Below, in pieces: positions 1 to 7,081 of a stretch of 16,327 nt of DNA (within the stretch, counting starts at the first letter, position 1; every line of letters begins with the position of its first letter). Location of the stretch: contig CACZQX010000224.1 in NCBI GenBank assembly GCA_902783445.1, positions 1 through 16,327 on the forward strand, read 5' to 3'. Made by a program: the position numbers and the translations under genes. The notes under the pieces are model-generated. The model worked only from the letters and a program-made list of their open reading frames with translations, did no database searches and had not been told where the DNA came from. The DNA is from an uncultured Lachnospiraceae bacterium. Lineage in GTDB: Bacteria > Bacillota > Clostridia > Lachnospirales > Lachnospiraceae.

Positions 1-1
1 C

Positions 2-100
2 ACTCCTTCAGTAATTGCATCAAAACGAATGCTTGATGCTGCGGGGGTTAGGTATTATAAATATACCAAAACAAACAGAGCCATTACTCTGGAAGTTTAA
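2..100 (+). CDS. C-terminal end of an unidentified protein (5' truncated by window)
   Basis: An open frame enters at the window edge and ends at a TAA at 98-100, giving 32 residues that finish KTNRAITLEV. The residues are mixed polar and hydrophobic with no motif I recognise. Coding is supported mainly by the position: a strong intrinsic terminator begins 27 bases after the stop, and no other gene reads into it. The V-ATPase operon has its own promoter beyond the terminator, so this gene belongs to a separate upstream unit. A 32-codon open stretch could also arise by chance, so confidence is moderate and no function is proposed. Confidence 0.5.
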   Translation, partial: TPSVIASKRMLDAAGVRYYKYTKTNRAITLEV

Positions 101-127
101 AAAACAGTAACAGTGCTACATATGTAG

Positions 128-167
128 ACCCTATACCGTGCAAAAGAGCAGGGTGTAGGGTTTTTTT
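128..167 (+). terminator. Rho-independent terminator of the upstream gene
   Basis: The arms ACCCTATACC (128-137) and GGTGTAGGGT (152-161) pair over 10 bp with one G-T wobble. A G-G mismatch and a further TGC/GCA pairing close a six-base AAAAGA loop. A run of seven T follows at 161-167. It separates the upstream gene from the V-ATPase operon. Confidence 0.9.
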
Positions 168-259
168 GCTTTTTGAAGGGTTTGTAAATAAATCAACAAA
201 TTTACAAAAAATGTTGTCTATTAAACAATAAAACGCCCAAAACATCGAAAAATTTGAAA

Positions 260-287
260 ATAATTGTTTTAATATTAAAACAATTAT
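260..287. repeat. Perfect 28-bp palindrome, candidate operator
   Basis: The half-site ATAATTGTTTTAAT is followed directly by its exact reverse complement, with no spacer and no mismatch over 28 bases. Its right end abuts the extended -10 element (TG at 287-288), so it covers the -35 zone of the predicted V-ATPase promoter. That position suits a repressor or activator dimer. The core TTGTTTTAATATTAAAACAA resembles Rex-type sites (TTGTTAA-N4-TTAACAA) in its ends but is two bases longer, so the regulator is not identified. The region is AT-rich, but a perfect palindrome of this length is not expected by chance. Confidence 0.6.
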
Positions 288-295
288 GATATAAT
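287..295 (+). promoter_or_regulatory. Extended -10 promoter for the V-ATPase operon
   Basis: TGATATAAT at 287-295 matches the extended -10 consensus TG-N-TATAAT exactly. No good -35 hexamer lies 16-18 bases upstream; the nearest TTG-type hexamer is TTGTTT at 264-269 with a 20-base spacer, inside the palindrome. Extended -10 promoters often lack a strong -35. Transcription would start near 302, giving a leader of about 125 bases before the first gene. Confidence 0.65.
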
Positions 296-301
296 TGAGC
301 A

Positions 302-319
302 TGTATCGAATTTGATACA
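302..319 (+). promoter_or_regulatory. Imperfect dyad at the predicted transcription start
   Basis: TGTATC (302-307) and GATACA (314-319) are inverted repeats around a six-base centre, GAATTT. The element starts where transcription from the extended -10 is expected to begin. It could be a downstream operator, or a 5'-terminal hairpin in the mRNA. Function is inferred only from position. Confidence 0.35.
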
Positions 320-426
320 AAATTAACAAAGTCTTTAAAAAAGCCATATTAAAGAGAGATTATAATTCATAGTCAGATATATTAAAAACCATGTGTCTTT
401 ATAGGAGGCAAAACGGAGGTGATACG

Positions 427-735
427 ATGGCACAAAGCACAATTCAGGCTATTAAAGAGGCTGAATTAGCCGCTGACAAAGCACTAAAGGATGCGGCACA
501 GAAAAAGGACGAGCTCTTGAAAAACGCTGATATTGAGGCAAAGAAAATAATTGCCGACCAGACAAAAGCCGTCAAAGAAAAAGCTGAGGCAGACTTGGCC
601 GAAGCAAACAAAAAGAAAGATGAGGTTGTTTCTGAAGCAGTAGTAAAAACAGAAGCTAACATCAAGGCTATGCGTGAGAACGCGCAGGCAAAGAAAAAAC
701 AGGCGATAGACCTAATTGTAGCGGAAGTGATTTAA
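427..735 (+). CDS. ntpF: V-type ATPase peripheral stalk subunit (NtpF; subunit G/H type)
   Basis: A 102-residue protein, very rich in Ala, Lys, Glu and Asp and with no membrane segment, predicted to be almost one long helix. This fits the small peripheral-stalk subunit that pairs with NtpE and holds the catalytic head against the membrane stator. Identification rests on composition, length and its place as first gene of an F-I-K-E-C-G-A-B-D operon, because the family has little sequence conservation. The start at 427 is chosen because GGAGGTGAT (415-423) lies at ideal distance before it. An in-frame ATG at 391 has no ribosome binding site and would put this Shine-Dalgarno inside the gene. NtpI follows after 61 bases. 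Confidence 0.85.
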   Translation: MAQSTIQAIKEAELAADKALKDAAQKKDELLKNADIEAKKIIADQTKAVKEKAEADLAEANKKKDEVVSEAVVKTEANIKAMRENAQAKKKQAIDLIVAEVI

Positions 736-796
736 TCACCAGCGCTTTAATTCAGGGCATAGGCCCAAAAATTTAAGAAAAGGAGGTGTTGGTGAT

Positions 797-2824
797 ATGG
801 CAGTACTTAAGATGAAGCACATCAGTATTTGCGGACTTAAGAGCAATCGTAAGCAAATCATGGAAAGACTTCAGCGTCTCGAGTCTTTGGAGATTATCGG
901 GGCAAAAGAAGACGAGCTTGATGAAGTCTTCAAGCAAGAAGTTTCTTCCGAAAACGTATTTGAATACGAGAAAAATACTCATAACGCAGATAACGCTTTA
1001 GGCCTTTTGGCAGTATATGCTCCGGAAAAAACCGGCTTGCTTGCGGGTTTTGACGGCAGAGTAGGCGTATCGGCAAAAGAGTACGAAGACTTTGAAGACA
1101 AATACGACGATGTGTCAGAGGTTGTTGACACCATCTTGGCCCACGGTAAAAATATCAACGATAATAATGCCGAGATTGTAAGATGTACGCAACAAATCGA
1201 ACAGCTTACATTGTGGAAAGACCTCGATATTCCTCTTTCTTACGCAGGCTCCAGAGACACGAAAACATATGTCGGTGTTTTGCCGAAGATGTGGACTGAA
1301 GAAACTATCAGAAAACAGCTTGCAAGTGTCGATCCTGTTGAAATTGAAGTTGTCAGCAGTACAAAAGAGCAGACTTGCGTAGTAATAACCTGCCTTAAGG
1401 AAAACGCTGATGCAGTGGCGGATGAACTAAAAATAGTTGGTTTTTCTCTCCCACCAATCAGTTGTGAACTTCCACCTGCACAGGAAAAAACAAAACTTGA
1501 AAAACGCATCGAAGATCTCGAAAAAGAAAACGAAGAACTTAAAGAAAAAATAGCTGCATTTGCAGACAGAAGAAATGATATTAAGTTCTTAAGCGATTAC
1601 GATGTTGTTAAATCAAGCGATCAAGAGGCAACAAACACAATAGCTCAATCGGGTCACACGTTTGTACTCAACGCTTACATACCTGAAAGAGAGGTTAAAA
1701 AAGTTGAGAAAATCATTGCTGACTACGATGCGGTTATAGAAACAAGAGACGTAAGAGATGACGAAGATGTTCCGGTTGTTCTTTCAAACAACGCTTTTGC
1801 GGCGCCGGTAACGGGAGTAGTAAGCAGTTATGCACTGCCGGGTAAAGGAGAAATCGATCCTTCCATGGTTGTGGCATGTTTCTACTATCTTTTCTTCGGA
1901 CTCATGCTTTCGGATGCGATGTATGGTTTGCTTTTAACCGTAGGCTCCTGCTTACTTCTTAAACTGTTGAAGAATGCGGAACCGGAATTTAAAAATACAC
2001 TCAGAATGTTCAGAAACGGCGGTATCGCAACAATATTCTGGGGCGTAATATTCGGAAGCTACTTCGGAGACTTGTTCGATGTAATAGGAAAAGAGTTCTT
2101 TGGAAAACCTGATGACTTTGTAGCCATTCCGCCACTTTGGAATTCGGCCTTGGCAGCAGGTATGCCGATGAAGATATTAACATTATCATTGGCACTTGGA
2201 ACAATCCATATTACAGTAGCGTTAATAATCAAGATTGTACAGTGCTTAAGAGTAAAGGATATATTGGGAGCACTTACGGACGGTGTTGCATGGCTGCTTT
2301 TCGCAGACGGACTTATCGTATTCGGTATGTCAACAGACATGATTTGCAACATTCTTACATGTCCTAAGATTGTATCACCGCTTGGCGGTAAAATCGCTCT
2401 TATCCTTGCGATTATAGGATGTATCATTGTACTTTTGTTTGACGGCAGAAGTTCAAGAAATCCGGTTAAGCGTCTTATGAAAGGTATATACGGAGTATAC
2501 GGAATCACCGGATACTTAAGCGATCTCCTTTCATACTCAAGACTTTTGGCACTTGGTCTTGCTACCGGCGTTATTTGTTCCGTAGCTAACCAGTTAGCTG
2601 ATTTGGTTTACGGAATCGCACCGGGTATTATCGGAATTATATTATTCATAATTGTATTCCTTCTTATGAATGCAATTAACCTATTCATAAACGCTTTAGG
2701 TGCTTACGTTCATACAAACCGTCTTCAGTACGTTGAAATGTTTGGTAAATTCTACGAAGGTGGCGGTAGAGAAATGAATTCATTTAAAGCAAAAACAAAA
2801 TATTTTAAATTTAAGGAGAATTAA
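797..2824 (+). CDS. ntpI: V-type ATPase membrane stator subunit I (a subunit)
   Basis: A 675-residue a-type subunit that forms the ion half-channels beside the c-ring. Residues 1 to about 355 are a hydrophilic cytoplasmic arm, with a coiled coil near 230-255 (KLEKRIEDLEKENEELKEKI). From about 356 onward there are several membrane helices. Hallmarks visible are DPSMVVACFYYLFFG (354-368), SYSRLLALGLA (579-589) and HTNRLQYVEMFGKFYEGGG (639-657). Arg582 in SYSRLLAL corresponds by motif to the essential stator arginine (Arg735 of yeast Vph1p) that faces the c-ring glutamate. Length is normal for the bacterial family. AGGAGGTG at 781-788 supports this start. The ntpK ATG follows the stop by only three bases, and the ntpK ribosome binding site lies in the end of this gene, so the two are probably translated in tandem. 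Confidence 0.97.
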   Translation: MAVLKMKHISICGLKSNRKQIMERLQRLESLEIIGAKEDELDEVFKQEVSSENVFEYEKNTHNADNALGLLAVYAPEKTGLLAGFDGRVGVSAKEYEDFEDKYDDVSEVVDTILAHGKNINDNNAEIVRCTQQIEQLTLWKDLDIPLSYAGSRDTKTYVGVLPKMWTEETIRKQLASVDPVEIEVVSSTKEQTCVVITCLKENADAVADELKIVGFSLPPISCELPPAQEKTKLEKRIEDLEKENEELKEKIAAFADRRNDIKFLSDYDVVKSSDQEATNTIAQSGHTFVLNAYIPEREVKKVEKIIADYDAVIETRDVRDDEDVPVVLSNNAFAAPVTGVVSSYALPGKGEIDPSMVVACFYYLFFGLMLSDAMYGLLLTVGSCLLLKLLKNAEPEFKNTLRMFRNGGIATIFWGVIFGSYFGDLFDVIGKEFFGKPDDFVAIPPLWNSALAAGMPMKILTLSLALGTIHITVALIIKIVQCLRVKDILGALTDGVAWLLFADGLIVFGMSTDMICNILTCPKIVSPLGGKIALILAIIGCIIVLLFDGRSSRNPVKRLMKGIYGVYGITGYLSDLLSYSRLLALGLATGVICSVANQLADLVYGIAPGIIGIILFIIVFLLMNAINLFINALGAYVHTNRLQYVEMFGKFYEGGGREMNSFKAKTKYFKFKEN

Positions 2825-2827
2825 TTT

Positions 2828-3301
2828 ATGGAAGCATTATTTGAAAGTGGAACAGGATTAGCATTACTTGGTGCAGCATTTGCATCACTCTTTGCAGGCT
2901 GTGGTTCAGCAATCGGTTGTGGTATTGCAGGTCAGGCAGCAGCAGGCGTTGTAACAGAAGACCCTAGCAAATTCGCGAAAGTTCTTATCTTAGAGCTTCT
3001 TCCGGGTACACAGGGTATTTATGGTTTGATTATTGCATTCGTAACATTGGCAGGTATCGGTATCTTAGGTGGCGACGCTCCAACGGTTGCAGAAGGTTGG
3101 TATTACTTCTTTGGTTGTCTTCCAATCGGTTTTGTAGGTCTTATCTCAGGTATGCATCAGGGCAAGACGGCAGCAGCATCAATCGGCGTTGTAGCTAAGC
3201 AACCGGAACAGTTCGGTAAATCACTTATCTTCCCTGCCATGGTTGAGACATACGCTATTTTAGCCCTCCTTGTATCAATCCTTGTAGTTGTTTCAATCTA
3301 A
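2828..3301 (+). CDS. ntpK: V-type ATPase proteolipid subunit K (c-ring), probably Na+-binding
   Basis: A 157-residue proteolipid with four membrane helices arranged as two homologous hairpins, the duplicated form that builds the rotor ring. The ion-carrying acid is Glu140 in MVETYAIL of helix 4. The first hairpin has Gly60 at the matching position, so there is one carrier per four helices. All five residues that hold Na+ in E. hirae NtpK have counterparts: Leu58, Thr61 and Gln62 in LLPGTQG, Gln111 in HQGK, and Glu140. This favours Na+ over H+, though biochemistry is needed to be sure. Glu56, one helical turn before the site in hairpin 1, is an extra acid where E. hirae has Gln. AAGGAGA at 2812-2818 is the ribosome binding site. 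Confidence 0.97.
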   Translation: MEALFESGTGLALLGAAFASLFAGCGSAIGCGIAGQAAAGVVTEDPSKFAKVLILELLPGTQGIYGLIIAFVTLAGIGILGGDAPTVAEGWYYFFGCLPIGFVGLISGMHQGKTAAASIGVVAKQPEQFGKSLIFPAMVETYAILALLVSILVVVSI

Positions 3302-3347
3302 CTTGTAAACAAAACAAAATAATTAATACAGATAGGAGAGTACGTCA

Positions 3348-3944
3348 ATGGCAGGACTTGATAAAATCATAGATCATATTAAAAATGATGCAGACCGGTC
3401 CGCAAATGAAATAATTGATGGTGCTAAATCCGAAGCAGACAGAATCATAAGCGCGGCAAAAGCCGAAGCAAAAAAACAGTGCGACTATCTTGAAGCACAG
3501 TCAAAATCAGCGGTTGCAGACACAATCAAAAGAGGAGACTCAGCGGCTGAACTTAAAGAAAAACGCATGATTCTTGAAGCTAAGCAGGAAATCATCGATC
3601 AGGTGATAAGCGATGCATTAGTTCATTTAGAAGGATTACCGGAAGGCGAGTACTTCGATGCAATCTTAAAAATGGTTGGCAAATATTCATTGGCAAAAGA
3701 AGGAGAAATTGTTTTCTCACAAAAAGATAAAAACAGATTGCCAAGCGGATTCGAAGCTAAAATCAAAGATGCATTAAACGGCAAACCGGGTGCGCAATTA
3801 ACAATATCAAATAATACAAGAAATATTAAGAGTGGATTCGTACTTGTTTACGGAGACATCGAAGAAAATTGTTCATTCGAAGCAATTTTCGCGGAATTAC
3901 ATGATACCTTACAGGATAAGGTGGGAGCAATGTTGTTTGAGTAA
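3348..3944 (+). CDS. ntpE: V-type ATPase peripheral stalk subunit E
   Basis: A soluble 198-residue protein of the E subunit family, which with NtpF forms the peripheral stalks that resist rotation of the A3B3 head. The first 90 or so residues are a long charged helix rich in Ala, Lys and Glu (for example AKAEAKKQCDYLEAQ). The remainder has the mixed helix-strand pattern of the globular C-terminal domain that contacts the head, including NTRNIKSGFVLVYGDIEENC near 160. Length is normal for the family. AGGAG at 3334-3338 supports the start. The gene lies 46 bases after ntpK and 21 before ntpC, with no internal terminator. Confidence 0.93.
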   Translation: MAGLDKIIDHIKNDADRSANEIIDGAKSEADRIISAAKAEAKKQCDYLEAQSKSAVADTIKRGDSAAELKEKRMILEAKQEIIDQVISDALVHLEGLPEGEYFDAILKMVGKYSLAKEGEIVFSQKDKNRLPSGFEAKIKDALNGKPGAQLTISNNTRNIKSGFVLVYGDIEENCSFEAIFAELHDTLQDKVGAMLFE

Positions 3945-3965
3945 CTTTAAGAAAGGAAGATGTAA

Positions 3966-4943
3966 ATGGGCGAATTATATGCATATGCAGTCGCACGCAT
4001 CCGTTCTAAAGAACTTGGGTTACTTAACAAACAGGCTTTAGACCAATTACTGTCAAGCAAGACCTACGAGGATTGTTTAAGGTTTCTTTCGGAAAAAGGT
4101 TGGGGCGATTCGGAAAATGCCACAGCCGAGGAAATGTTAGCCGGAGAAAGAGACAAGACATGGGAAATTGTAAATGAGCTTGTAAAAGACCAAAAAGATA
4201 AAGAAACATTTAACGTATTCTTATACGCAAACGATTTTCACAATCTTAAGGCCGCAATCAAAGAAGCTTATACAGGAAAGCAGGTTCCGAACATCTTTAT
4301 CGAGACAGGAACCACGGTAGGTGTTGATGTCATAAAGGAATGTGTTAAAAACAACGACTTCCTTGCACTTCCGGATTACATGAGAAAATGTGCGGAAGAA
4401 GCATACGAGGTACAATTCCAGACAGGCGACAGTCAGTTGTGCGATATTATTATTGATAAAGCCACACTTGAGGCTATTTATCAAAAGGGTAAAGAATCCA
4501 AAAATGATTTAATATCCGGCTACGCAGAACTTAAATGTGCAGCAGCCAATATAAACATTGCAATCAGAAGTTGCAAAACGAAAAAAGGCAAAGAATTCTT
4601 GGAAAGAGCATTTGCAAAAATCGACACACTTAATGTTGACAGGCTTGTTGAAAGCGCTTTAAACAGCGAAGATGCAATTTATGATTACTTGGAGACAACC
4701 ACATATGCGGATGCAATCGATGCGATTAAAGAATCGTCATCGGCATTTGAAAAATGGTGTGACGACAAGATTATGAATTACATTAAACCTCAAAAATATA
4801 AAGCATTTTCATATTCACCGATTGCAGCATACGTGCTTGCAAAAGAAAATGAAATTAAGTCGGTTCGCATTATTTTGTCGGGCAAGTTAAATGATCTTCC
4901 CGAAGAAGAAGTAAAAGAAAGGCTAAGGGAAATGTATGTATAA
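3966..4943 (+). CDS. ntpC: V-type ATPase central stalk subunit C (d subunit)
   Basis: A 325-residue soluble, largely helical protein of the V-ATPase C/d family. It sits as a funnel on the cytoplasmic face of the c-ring and links it to the NtpD-NtpG shaft. The opening MGELYAYAVARIRSKELGLL matches the usual start of bacterial members (YxYAVARIRxxE), and the ending with KxNDLPEEEVKERLREMYV is also typical. Length agrees with the family. A GGAAG ribosome binding site precedes the ATG. The last eight bases overlap the start of ntpG (4936-4943), which points to coupled translation of these two central-stalk partners. Confidence 0.95.
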   Translation: MGELYAYAVARIRSKELGLLNKQALDQLLSSKTYEDCLRFLSEKGWGDSENATAEEMLAGERDKTWEIVNELVKDQKDKETFNVFLYANDFHNLKAAIKEAYTGKQVPNIFIETGTTVGVDVIKECVKNNDFLALPDYMRKCAEEAYEVQFQTGDSQLCDIIIDKATLEAIYQKGKESKNDLISGYAELKCAAANINIAIRSCKTKKGKEFLERAFAKIDTLNVDRLVESALNSEDAIYDYLETTTYADAIDAIKESSSAFEKWCDDKIMNYIKPQKYKAFSYSPIAAYVLAKENEIKSVRIILSGKLNDLPEEEVKERLREMYV

Positions 4944-5253
4944 GATAGCAGTTTTAGGAGATCGTGATAGCATATACGGATTCGCTGCTTTGGGACTTGA
5001 AACATTTCCCGTAAGCAGTGCCGAAGAAGGCGAAAAAGTTTTAAAAGACTTGGTCGCAGGCGAATATGCAGTTGTTTATATTACAGAAGCAATGCAGGCG
5101 CAATTATCACATGAGATCGAAAAGGTGAGATTACAGCGCTTGCCGGCAATCATACCAATTCCGGGTGTTAGCGGAAACACAGGCGACGGAATTGCAAACG
5201 TTAAGAAGATGGTTGAACAGGCCGTGGGCTCGGATATCATTTTCAACAATTAA
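4936..5253 (+). CDS. ntpG: V-type ATPase central stalk subunit F (NtpG)
   Basis: A 105-residue protein of the V-ATPase F subunit family, which binds NtpD to form the rotating shaft. It begins MYKIAVLGDRDSIYGFAALG, the glycine-rich Rossmann-like start of the family. It then has EYAVVYITE, the strand AIIPIPG near residue 75, and a C-terminal helix with VKKMVEQAVGSDI. Length is normal. The start overlaps the end of ntpC by eight bases, and its only upstream Shine-Dalgarno-like sequence is weak (AAGGGA at 4925-4930), so translation is probably coupled to ntpC. NtpA follows after 52 bases that can form a small hairpin. Confidence 0.95.
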   Translation: MYKIAVLGDRDSIYGFAALGLETFPVSSAEEGEKVLKDLVAGEYAVVYITEAMQAQLSHEIEKVRLQRLPAIIPIPGVSGNTGDGIANVKKMVEQAVGSDIIFNN

Positions 5254-5270
5254 TATTCCTCGGGGTATTA
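5251..5270 (+). other. Small hairpin between ntpG and ntpA
   Basis: TAATATTC (5251-5258) can pair with GGGGTATTA (ending 5270) through about eight base pairs including two G-U pairs, with a short loop. The ntpG stop codon lies in the left arm. No T run follows, so it is not a terminator. It might influence mRNA stability or the relative output of the catalytic genes, but the fold is weak and no function is shown. Confidence 0.25.
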
Positions 5271-5305
5271 AGCAAAAATCTAGAAAAAAGCAGGTGAAAT
5301 AGTAA

Positions 5306-7078
5306 ATGAGTACAGGTACAATTAAAAAAGTTGCCGGCCCACTGGTTATAGCTGAAGGTATGCGTGATGCCAATATGTTCGACGTAGTACGTGTTAGTAA
5401 TCAGCGTCTTATAGGCGAGATTATCGAAATACACGGAGATCAGGCTTCAATCCAGGTTTACGAAGAAACATCGGGTCTTGGACCGGGTGAACCGGTTGAA
5501 TCAACCAACGCACCTCTTAGTGTTGAACTTGGACCGGGTCTTATCGGAAGTATATATGACGGTATTCAGCGTCCGTTGGTTAAGATTATGGAACAAACAG
5601 GAAATAACTTAACACGTGGTGTTGAAGTTCCGTCACTTAACCGCGAAGCTAAGTGGACTTTTGAGCCGACAGCAGCAGTTGGGGACAAAGTAGTAGGTGG
5701 TGACATTATCGGTGAGGTAAAAGAAACACCTATTGTAAAACAAAGAATCATGATTCCAAACGGAATCGAAGGAACAATTAAATCAATTAACGGCGGAGAA
5801 TACACAATCGAAGATACAATCGCAACGGTTGAAAAGGCCGACGGTAGTGTTGAAAATATCACATTACTTCAGAAATGGCCGGTTCGTGTAGGCCGTCCGT
5901 ATAAAGAAAAATTATCACCGGATGTACCTTTGGTAACGGGTCAGCGTGTAGTTGATACACTTTTCCCAATCGCCAAAGGTGGTGTAGCAGCCGTACCGGG
6001 ACCTTTCGGTTCGGGTAAAACGGTACTTCAGCATCAGTTAGCAAAATGGGCTGAAGCCGATATCGTTGTTTACATCGGTTGCGGCGAGCGTGGTAACGAA
6101 ATGACAGACGTTCTTAATGAATTCCCTGAACTTAAAGACCCTAAGACAGGCCATTCACTCATGGAAAGAACAGTTCTTATCGCAAATACATCGGATATGC
6201 CCGTTGCAGCTCGTGAAGCATCAATTTACGTAGGTATTACAATTGCCGAATACTTCAGAGACATGGGTTATTCGGTAGCTTTGATGGCTGACTCCACATC
6301 ACGTTGGGCAGAAGCGCTTCGTGAAATGTCAGGTCGTCTTGAAGAAATGCCGGGTGAAGAAGGTTACCCTGCCTACCTCGGTTCTCGTCTTGCTCAGTTC
6401 TATGAAAGAGCAGGTCGTGTAATCTCAAACGGTACGGAAGGAAGAGAAGGCGCATTATCGGTTATCGGTGCCGTATCTCCTCCGGGTGGTGATATTTCCG
6501 AGCCGGTATCACAGGCAACACTTCGAGTTGTTAAGGTATTCTGGGGATTGGATGCCAGCCTTGCATACAGACGTCACTTCCCGGCTATCAACTGGTTAAC
6601 CAGTTACTCACTCTATGTTTCAAACATGGGTAAATGGTTCGATGATGCGGTTGACGGACCTTGGATGGAACTCAGAGGTCGTATGGTTAAGATGCTTTCG
6701 GAAGAGGCTGAACTTGATGAAATCGTTAAGCTTGTAGGTATGGATGCGCTTTCCGCACCTGATAGACTTAAACTTGAAGCAGCACGTTCAATTCGTGAAG
6801 ACTTCTTGCATCAGGATTCATTCCACGAAATCGATACATATACACAGCTCGAAAAACAGTATTTAATGATGAAATTAATCTTAAATTACTATGATGAGTC
6901 ATTAAAAGCTTTGAATGACGGAGCTAATATTAACGATCTTGCGGTATTGGCCGTAAGAGAAAGAATCGGACGTTATAAATACACATCAATCGACAACATC
7001 AAGAGCGAATTCGATGCGGTAATGGCCGATCTTAAGAAAGAACTTGCAGACGCAGTTGCAAAGGCAAAGGAGGACTAA
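5306..7078 (+). CDS. ntpA: V-type ATPase catalytic subunit A
   Basis: The 590-residue catalytic subunit; three copies alternate with NtpB in the head and hydrolyse or make ATP. Visible in order: an N-terminal beta-barrel, the extra A-type domain near 110-190, the P-loop GPFGSGKT at 232-239 (Lys238, Thr239), and GCGERGNEM with the catalytic Glu261 and Arg262. The stretch MADSTSRWAEALREMSGRL then leads to the helical C-terminal domain. These numbers coincide with those of the E. hirae A subunit. The P-loop has Ser236 where the eukaryotic subunit has a redox-sensitive Cys. GCAGGTGA precedes the start. The ribosome binding site of ntpB is embedded in its last codons. Confidence 0.98.
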   Translation: MSTGTIKKVAGPLVIAEGMRDANMFDVVRVSNQRLIGEIIEIHGDQASIQVYEETSGLGPGEPVESTNAPLSVELGPGLIGSIYDGIQRPLVKIMEQTGNNLTRGVEVPSLNREAKWTFEPTAAVGDKVVGGDIIGEVKETPIVKQRIMIPNGIEGTIKSINGGEYTIEDTIATVEKADGSVENITLLQKWPVRVGRPYKEKLSPDVPLVTGQRVVDTLFPIAKGGVAAVPGPFGSGKTVLQHQLAKWAEADIVVYIGCGERGNEMTDVLNEFPELKDPKTGHSLMERTVLIANTSDMPVAAREASIYVGITIAEYFRDMGYSVALMADSTSRWAEALREMSGRLEEMPGEEGYPAYLGSRLAQFYERAGRVISNGTEGREGALSVIGAVSPPGGDISEPVSQATLRVVKVFWGLDASLAYRRHFPAINWLTSYSLYVSNMGKWFDDAVDGPWMELRGRMVKMLSEEAELDEIVKLVGMDALSAPDRLKLEAARSIREDFLHQDSFHEIDTYTQLEKQYLMMKLILNYYDESLKALNDGANINDLAVLAVRERIGRYKYTSIDNIKSEFDAVMADLKKELADAVAKAKED

Positions 7079-7081
7079 AAG

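Noticed and set aside
84..347. 87-codon hydrophobic open frame on the minus strand
   Set aside because: It spans the terminator and promoter elements, is made of AT-rich sequence that encodes Leu/Phe/Ile by default, and has no ribosome binding site.
391..426. Upstream in-frame ATG for ntpF
   Set aside because: No Shine-Dalgarno precedes it, and the added residues would cover the excellent GGAGGTGAT used by the ATG at 427.
2059..2508. 149-codon minus-strand open frame inside ntpI
   Set aside because: It lies wholly within a gene with clear family motifs and is an antisense shadow; no ribosome binding site or known motif.
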